A stretch of 64,000 bases of DNA, taken from positions 1,178,001 through 1,242,000 of the forward strand of contig JAEUWY010000002.1 in the NCBI GenBank assembly GCA_022059125.1. The letters run 5' to 3'. Below the pieces are notes generated by a model, which was given only the letters and a program-made list of their open reading frames with translations, searched no databases and had not been told where the DNA came from. Shown piece by piece: positions 57,343 to 64,000 of this stretch (position 1 is the first letter of the stretch; the number at the start of each line of letters is the position of its first letter). Origin of the DNA: Corynespora cassiicola (taxonomy: Eukaryota; Ascomycota; Dothideomycetes; Pleosporales; Corynesporascaceae). Position numbers and translations under genes: made by a program.

Positions 57343-57372
57343 ATGATGACGTTGATGGTGATGGTGATGTCG
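57298..57372. repeat. (CTG)n(ATG)n compound microsatellite
   Basis: About eight CTG units run directly into about nine ATG units and then interrupted GGTGAT units. Non-coding, probably 3' flank of the ZIP transporter. Confidence 0.9.
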
Positions 57373-57837
57373 TGGCTTGGTCGCAGGTGAGTGGTCTTTG
57401 CTGCAGAGTCGTGGAAAAGGTAGGTCAGTCATTCATTCAGTCAGGTAACGTATCGTATCACATCATATCGTATGTAGCTTGGTGCGTGCTATGGGTGGGG
57501 CGTCGAGGTCCGGCTCGAGGGTTGGCTCTTGGAAAGGTACAGGCGGCTGGCTGTGCGCAGGCTTGTGGTTGCTACACGGCTCCAAGTCTGGGATGTTGTG
57601 TTCTTTGCGTTCGGTTCTGTGTATGGTGGGACGTGATTGGGCGTGTACAAATATGACAAATTACTTGTTGGAGGCGGAAGGATTGGTCATGAGGATGTTG
57701 GAATCAATTAATGTTCTAAAGATGGTATCTATTCGTGACATGATAGCATGCAGAGGGCTCTAAGCCCGAGAAGTCGCTGAAAAGGGTATGGGGTGTGCAT
57801 TTCATCAATGGGAGCAAAGAAAAAAAAAAACTGTTAT

Positions 57838-59127
57838 TCAAGCCCATTTACCAAGGAGAGCCATAAGTCCTGTTCAGAGTCAGTTGGGATCGTGTAGAAT
57901 GGTGGTGGGTGAAGAAAAAAAACATACCAGCTCCAAGACACATGAGCACAAACGCACTCAGAAGCCTGCCAATGGGCCCCTTTTGCATGTAGGGGCTGAA
58001 CATGAATTCGTGTGCCATGAGCTCGACCAGACCAGTATAGATCAGAATACCAGCGCTGATGGAGTCGAAGACGCCATTCACAATGAGGGTCGTCGCAGAT
58101 TCGGGTGGGTAGGTATTCCTAACACCGAGACCAATGGCGATGGCAATGGGTGTAGAGAGGCCATAAGCAAAGCCGAGAATGTAGGGCGTGAGGCTTTTGG
58201 ACCTGGGCCATGGGACAGTCGCGAGACGGGAGCCCAAACCAAGGCCTTCGAAAGTCTGGTGAAAAACCAGGACAATGTAGAGAGTGATGAACTCTTCTCC
58301 CGAGACGGCGAGGGTGAGTCCAATGAAGATGGAGTGGAAGATGACACCGAATTCGAGAATGAAGATGGCCGTCATTTGGGCAGCGTACGTCTCTGGGAAC
58401 ATGCCCGTCTCCTCCCAATCCACTCGGAGCGACTCGTTGTCCCTGTGGCTTCGCGCATGGCCCAGATGGTCGTCTCCCGGTACGTGGTGATTGCTGCTCG
58501 CAGCTTCCTCGCTGTGATGATCCTTGCGAGCCTCGAGACTGACCGACTCCGGAGCTGGCGGCGCATGGCTGTGGGAGTGGCCCTCACCATGGTCGTGCTC
58601 TCCAAAGTTTCCATAGCGCATCGTCATCAGCTCGAGGAAGAACATGAGGAAGATGGTCATCAAGGCAATGCCTTCGGGCCAGGAATACTCGGTAATGGCA
58701 CCCGTGAGGCACTCATTTCCCAGAGCCTCATTGGCAGGCGCGAGCAACTATGGAAGCCATTAGCTGAAGGTCTTTCAAGGCAAGAGGCACAACCCACGTG
58801 AATGAAGGCCGTGGCGATGATAACGCCCGAACCAAAATACTTTGCGACAAAGAAGGTCCAGTCCGGGATGCCCAGTCCCTTGTGTCGCTTTGCAAAGACG
58901 GGGAAGACGGCGCCTGCGGCAAGGTCAGAGGAGATTCCAAGGGACATGGACGCTCTCTACTCACCAAGGGTGGATCCGACGAGAATGACGAAGATGGCAG
59001 AGATGCGAAGGCCCATGCGCCCATTGTATTCATTGGAGGAACCGCAGCTAGGTGGTGCAGCTTCCTCGCCGGCAGCCTCCTCGGCCTGGCGCACGACCAA
59101 GCGTGCCAGCTCCATGGGGATGGACAT
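57838..59127 (-). CDS. ZIP-family zinc/metal transporter (Zrt type)
   Basis: Four exons: 59127-58965, 58913-58798, 58747-57928 and 57869-57838 (1,131 nt, 376 aa). The last exon codes only the end of the conserved tail GAGLMALLGKWA. N-terminal membrane segments (RISAIFVILVGSTLGAVFPV; FFVAKYFGSGVIIATAFIHL) are followed by a His-rich cytosolic loop (EHDHGEGHSHSHAPP and further His) that binds metal. The signature helix IFHSIFIGLTLAVSG carries the transport-site His, and HQTFEGLGLGSRLA follows with the second His/Glu pair. Members of this family bring Zn2+ (some Fe2+) into the cytosol at the plasma membrane. The start at 59127 (MSIPMELARLVV) is the most upstream ATG in good context; the second ATG four codons later is an alternative. 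Convergent with the second Zn2Cys6 gene. Confidence 0.95.
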
Positions 59128-62100
59128 TGTTTGCAAAGCTGGAATGGGGCAGCGGGATGTGAAGGTGCGAGCTTTGTGTGGTGGGGGGTGGGTTTATGTT
59201 GGGGGCAGGCTGGACTTGGAAGAAGCAGTGCGACGTGCACCCGAGAGTCTGAAACTTGCTCACAAGACCCGAGGGTGTGCAGAAAGGTATATGGGAGGCA
59301 ATGTAGAAGGTACGAATGACTGTGTCGATCCCGGCTTGGTGTTCTTGTGCAGAGAGTAGCACGTCTTGGGTTTTAAGGCGCCGAGGCGGACAAGCAATGG
59401 CAGCACCGTGATGGACGCGAGAAGCTTTGGGAGACGAGCTTGACGGTCCTTGGGAAGAGCACGGGTAGGCAGGTCCTGGAGGCGCCCTCGACCCGGTGCG
59501 TGGCTGCTAGGTGAGCACCGTGATGTCTGCGCTAGTACCCGCCGTCTCAGCAACTCCACCCGACTGCCCGCCTACGTGGAGGTGTGTTTGCGGCGAGCCA
59601 TGAGGGACGCGGCGGCGGCGACGACAAACAGCATGGGCGCGGCGGCTGCGCCTGTCGTGTAACGCCGTGCATTATCATTATATATATGGTCGACTGCATT
59701 GGCAGGCAAGCGAGGCAGGAGAGCTGCCATTCCAATCCTTGGCGGCCTTGGCGGACGCGCTAGTCCCAACCCGTCGCCGCGCTCTACCGGCCGCTTGATA
59801 AGACTCTGCGCCGTTCCCCACCACATGTCCACCCATCTCGGCCGGTCGTCGAAAAGCGCCATCGCTCCAGGAACCAGCTCGCTGTCTGCGTCCGAGCCGA
59901 GCCGGCTTTGCGCCACTATCGTTTTGACCTTCGTACTTGTCGACATTTTCGAAGCATACCACCGCTATTGACTCGAGTACATGTTCCAACCTCTCGTGCT
60001 CTGCACCGAGAATTTGAATCTCCTTGTATTTGTATAAGAGCTTTTGGTTTCTGTTTCATAGAACACTGCTTGTTATGATGGCTTCTCAACGCTGTGCCGT
60101 GGCGTACATGCTGTTTTTTTCTCGAGAATTGCAATAAAGCACGCGGGGGACCTATAGAGTCCGGAAAAGCCAAAGTACACACACAAACAGAGCGGAACCC
60201 TGAAACATGGCTCCAAGACACATACTGCGTATAGAGCTTATACGAGCTAACATGTTGTTTCTATAATGAGTAGTATGTAACAACACGTTCATGGGTTTTT
60301 TAATCAATATAACATGGATCAAGTCTTACCCTAACTATAGACATTCTGAATGATACCCATCGCGTAAGCATCGTTTGATATGTTGTACCAATGTCTAAAA
60401 GCATTTAAAGTGGTGAATTTATACGGTACTGTTGATTTGAATTTAATGTAGCTCATCTTCATTAGCCTATACGTATGACTTTAGCCACGTCAGTTCATTC
60501 CAGTTGATGGAGCTGTAAGACTGAGAGGCTTAATTGTGCATACAGAGTTGGTAAAAAAGCATCATTGCTAAAAATGAGCACATGAAAATTAGATTTCCGT
60601 AATTTTCTTAGCCCCGCCTCCATACAAAATCTATTAGCATCCTATAAATGTAGTACTTGTACCACACCTAGTAAGCTCGCGTAATGTATAAGTAGATCTT
60701 GTACACATTTCTCCCAATACGTATCATCTGTAATCTTACCGAAATAATACGTTGTATTGAAGCCGTTATATATTGTCATTATAGTAAAGACGTCGAAATT
60801 TCCACTTTGTGTAACACACGAGACGGCTCGCAACGCTCTTCGAGGGCTGTCCATTGCTGTGTGAGAAGCCTTTTTTCCGCTATTATTATTATCATCACCA
60901 ACGTAATTTGGTCCAATATGCACCTTGGTGCGAAGTCAAATAAAACAAGTACCGGTCAATGTATCCTCCCTTCCTGGGCTAAGAACTGATGTCAGTAAAA
61001 TCCACAGCATTAGGTAAAGTCTATCTCCAAATATCAACGATTGAAGAACGATCACTCTCCTTTTAGTTGGCATATAATTCAGGATTGATTTTAAAGAACA
61101 AGTAGAAGGATATACAAAAATTCCATCCCATCGAGAGAAAAAAGACTTGATCCGTTAGAATGCCTAGCGATTTGGTGAGATTATTGGAGAAACTCGAATG
61201 GTACTGCACACCGCCTTTTCACCTTGAACATGCATTCGAACGATATTCGATATACAGGGGCTAGCATACATATCGAGGTATCTCTAACAGCACATGATAT
61301 AGCACGAGAGTCAAGAAACATCATTCGTAGATGGTTCCGAGTCCCATGACTGAATGTTATGATGAGGCCAGTTTCGGTACTACATACCGAGCTTTTTGCA
61401 ACTTGCCATCCCCCAATCTTACCAAAGCAACGGCAAGTAGGGCAAGCCATGGATCATGGAATGTTTTGTCATACCTACAGCTTCCACGTCAGCTACCAAG
61501 CAACACGGAGTCGATGGTGGTGACATGCGGTGATGCGAATTTTATATCAGACTCGTGATCAGTACGGACCGTCATGGATCATGACTGCTCGAGTGCGCCT
61601 TACTCTCGACGAACCCCTGCCCTGGCCTCAAGTATGTAACTAGGATTCATAGTCAAACTTCACACATACACACCTCTTAGGACCATGCCACTCTACAATG
61701 ATGCCCAATGAGCTCAAAGCGCGATTAAGGCAGCTAAATCGCACAAGCTGTTTCAAGTAATGTTCAGTGTTTGATGTCTAGGGCGTGTTCCAAGACGGTT
61801 CCAAGCATTCTGCGGGTACGTAGCGTTCCGCACCATTCGCCTTATCTCAACTTATATCAAGGGTTTAGTTCAGATGCGACCCCTAACCTCCCTTCATACC
61901 CACGAAGCTTCACATAGTATCATGGCCAGAGAATCGCGCCCCGACAGTCCAACTCGAGGCTTACGAAAGTTTCTTCATGAAAGGGTTTCGGGAAAAATAC
62001 CCGGATCCAATGTTTTCCAATTAGTCCTCGGCGAGCTGAATTACCTGTCGATAGTGAAACATATATCCCCCTAATTACTTGAAATCTGCCATCAACCAGA

Positions 62101-62490
62101 TGGGATACAGAGAAACTGATGGTGCCATTGCATGTGATATACAACCTTGGATGTTGGAGTCGCTTTCCGCCCCACCGGAAAGTACGCGTCATTCTCCGCG
62201 GAGGGCGTGATGGCTCGAAATACTGCAAAGAGAAGTTGATATTCGTGCTGAAACGTGGCCCCCCTCCAATGCTGGCTTGCCCTGCCCGAGAGAAATTTCC
62301 GCGGGGGGAGTATTACGCGCAGCACCTGCTGTCATGACGAGGTCTTTACCAGAAAGTAGGCCAGTCGAACATGATGAGGCGAGACTAGAAGCCCGTCAAA
62401 AGTATAATATATTGGATCGCGATGAGATTGACAGCCAGTTGTCCATGACGGACCTAGTCGCTTGGCTCGAACATGGACGAACGCATGCCA
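59128..62490. other. 3.4-kb gene-poor region upstream of the ZIP gene
   Basis: Holds the ZIP promoter, one weak small frame at 59,572-59,946, and then about 2.5 kb of AT-richer sequence (60,200-62,300) without long frames, family motifs or flanking repeats. It may be decayed, but I cannot show RIP or a transposon here. Confidence 0.4.
59572..59946 (-). CDS. Possible small protein with a C-terminal hydrophobic segment
   Basis: 124 codons from an ATG with A at -3 (AAAATG). The sequence has a short polar start (MSTSTKVKTIVAQSRLGSD), a WW-containing middle part, and a C-terminal hydrophobic stretch (GAAAAPMLFVVAAAASLMA) followed by RRKH, as in tail-anchored or single-pass proteins. There are no homologues I recognise, and codon content could arise by chance in GC-rich DNA. 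It lies upstream of the ZIP transporter on the same strand. Confidence 0.3.
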   Translation of the reverse strand: MSTSTKVKTIVAQSRLGSDADSELVPGAMALFDDRPRWVDMWWGTAQSLIKRPVERGDGLGLARPPRPPRIGMAALLPRLPANAVDHIYNDNARRYTTGAAAAPMLFVVAAAASLMARRKHTST

Positions 62491-63614
62491 TTAGTCCATG
62501 TACGCAGGATCGACCTCGATGTATGTGGAGCCATCTGCAGGTTCTATCCGCGGCAAAGGAGGAATGCACTCTGGTATCTTCCACTCGTCTTGGTTTCGGG
62601 TTTCAATGGCGTCGCTGTGTACCATGCCATGGCATCCCTGCAGGCTCAAGAACTGTGCCGCTACTGTCAGCAAAGCTGAACCCCGCATGCCATCTATCAA
62701 GCGCCGCTTACCTGCAGCTCTTTCATTGTGCCAATGACATTGAGGGCTTCTTCACCAAGCACTCCACCACAGTGCATAATCCCCAGGATCTGAAGTCGAA
62801 GACCGGCGCGTCCCTCCCTGCCGCTCTCGGTTCCAAGAAAGCTCCACACCTCCTCTTCAACGCGATTGCAGCTGCACAGCCAGAGCTCTCGACACCACCG
62901 GGATTCGCGCAGGAGTCGGCTAAGTTGTTGGGTATCCATCTCGCCGCCTTCGATTCGCAGAGCTTCCAGCCGAGGGGCAAAGGCAGCGTTATCGGCGAGT
63001 ACATCCCATGCCTCGCGTTCCTCGACACGCTGCTGCGCGATCCATCGGCGTGGCACAGCAGCCCGTACATTGGGGAAATCTTGAATGCGGATGGACAGGG
63101 TTCGTACTGCTGACAGGCTCGCCAATGCCTTAGCGATTGGAACAGTAAGCGTCCAGAGGGACAACTCCAGGTTTCGAAGCGTGCCACCGTGCCGGATCAG
63201 GACACTCTTGGTGAGTGCGTTGTGGAAGCTCTGAAGTGTCTGGTAGTTGAATTCTTGGGCATCGGGTATTAAGACGGAGACCTTGTAGGGGTTCTCGAGC
63301 AGGCCTTCGTCCTCGGCGTAGTCGATTTCGTGGTGCTGGCGAGGCTGACGGTGAGACGCTGAGTGCGAAGGATTAAGCAGGGCAAAAGCCGAACGGGAAT
63401 CCCTTGGCCGGGGGTACTGGGTGCTGCCTAGGCGACTGATGATACCAGCGACGCGGGTTGGATGGATGCCTAGATTCAGTGTGTGAAGACTCGAAGTGGC
63501 AATTGAATGGGAGAATTGGCATGTTTGGGAAAATCTCAGTAGTGCTTGTACAGGAAGGAAAGCCAGGATATGAACCAATATCTCTGGGGGGATGCTCAGA
63601 AGAGAACGAGACAT
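62491..63614 (-). CDS. F-box protein
   Basis: Two exons, 63614-62712 and 62652-62491 (1,065 nt, 354 aa). I start at the ATG at 63614 because the frame farther upstream begins with GTG; this puts the F-box right at the N terminus: SLLSIPPEILVHILAFLPVQ followed by ALLRFSQTCQFSHSIA, which matches the L-P-x-E-[IL]-x-x-x-I-[FL]-x-x-L pattern with Pro-Pro-Glu. The rest has leucine-rich strands (GTLRNLELSLWTLTVP, APRLEALRIEGGEM, GLRLQILGIMHCGG), so a degenerate LRR substrate-recruiting domain is likely. It would act as the substrate adaptor of an SCF ubiquitin ligase through Skp1. Targets unknown. The second exon ends EVDPAYMD. Confidence 0.82.
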
Positions 63615-64000
63615 GGCGAAATGATGGACAATGGCGGTAAACGGCGATGGCAGCGTTGGGGGATCAAGTCTGGAGAAAGAAGCCACCGTGGGGGAGAGAG
63701 GTGGATACGTTAAATAGAGATGTGGTGGGATGCTCGAGTGCAGCAGGAAGCGGCGCAGCTACCGGTGAGCGCGTAACTGTAGGCCAGGCAGGAACCGAAG
63801 CTTATCCTCCAGCTCGTTTTGTGGTTCTGATATGGGCAAAGCAGTCTGGACCCAGAGGCCAGAGGCCAGGATAGGAAATATGAAGACGGCCGTCGTGGTG
63901 GTACAAGGCGTCAGTAGGCGCATGCGGCGTAGGGCTCAGATATCACTTCGGCCAACAGGGCGAGGGTACCTTGATGGCGGATGGGCAAGGCTTGGCTTCC
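63615..64000. other. Promoter side of the F-box gene, window edge
   Basis: About 385 bp containing the promoter of the F-box gene. A short plus-strand frame starts at 63,647 but has no recognisable motif and runs antisense to the 5' UTR. Any gene beyond the edge cannot be seen. Confidence 0.35.

Larger units (their letters stand above)
55315..57837. other. 2.5-kb spacer rich in simple repeats
   Basis: 3' flank of the Zn2Cys6 gene and of the ZIP transporter (convergent). It holds the TTGCGAC minisatellite, a TTACGG run and CTG/ATG microsatellites, each listed separately. A near-duplicate phrase (GACCCAGAGGTTTGCT) occurs at about 56,255 and 56,350. No gene I can support; open frames here are products of the repeats. 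Confidence 0.4.

Noticed and set aside
60200..62300. AT-richer 2-kb zone as a second RIP-decayed transposon
   Set aside because: Composition is only moderately AT-rich, CpA/TpG are still common and no terminal repeats were found.

Overview
This is a window from the nuclear genome of a filamentous ascomycete (Pezizomycotina; a Dothideomycete is my best guess). The genes have mostly one to four short introns of about 45-90 bp with GT...AG ends and CTAAC-like branch sites. Families typical of moulds recur: Zn2Cys6 regulators, a hybrid histidine kinase, a tannase-type esterase, a GPI-anchored chitinase, and a RIP-like AT-rich transposon. Exon structures were built by hand; in nearly every multi-exon model the exon lengths sum to whole codons and join recognisable protein motifs.

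Layout. 0.3-14 kb is a compact housekeeping block: exportin-T/LOS1 (-), S-formylglutathione hydrolase (-), RPB6 (-) divergent from a nine-finger TFIIIA (+), a patatin-type lipase (-) divergent from mitochondrial QRI7/TsaD (+). 14.9-16.9 kb holds the most unusual gene: a secreted protein of about 12 diverged repeats, the later ones ending in S-W-G/A-K-R and followed by E-A/E-P dipeptides, which looks like a Kex2-processed multi-peptide precursor. It is followed by a small membrane protein (+), a WD40/coiled-coil gene (-) interrupted by one in-frame TAG, and a secreted lysozyme-like (GH23-type) protein (-). 23.14-25.00 kb is a 1,862-bp Tc1/mariner-type element with perfect 63-bp terminal inverted repeats, a TA target duplication and an extremely AT-rich interior.

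25-42.6 kb: fatty-acid desaturase (-), 6-phosphogluconate-dehydrogenase-like oxidoreductase (+), hybrid histidine kinase (-), tannase/feruloyl esterase (-), Zn2Cys6 regulator (-) and a large disordered/coiled-coil protein (-). 44-64 kb: GPI-anchored GH18 chitinase (-), MFS transporter (+), second Zn2Cys6 regulator (+), a minisatellite tract, ZIP zinc transporter (-) and an F-box protein (-). Several spacers of 1-3.4 kb hold no gene I can support.

There is no convincing biosynthetic cluster. The window is a mosaic of independent genes. Four genes of the first 14 kb act in tRNA/5S rRNA/Pol III biology (LOS1, RPB6, TFIIIA, QRI7), which may be coincidence. The two points most worth following are the repeat peptide precursor and the intact reading frame that continues for more than 500 codons past a single TAG in the WD40 gene.
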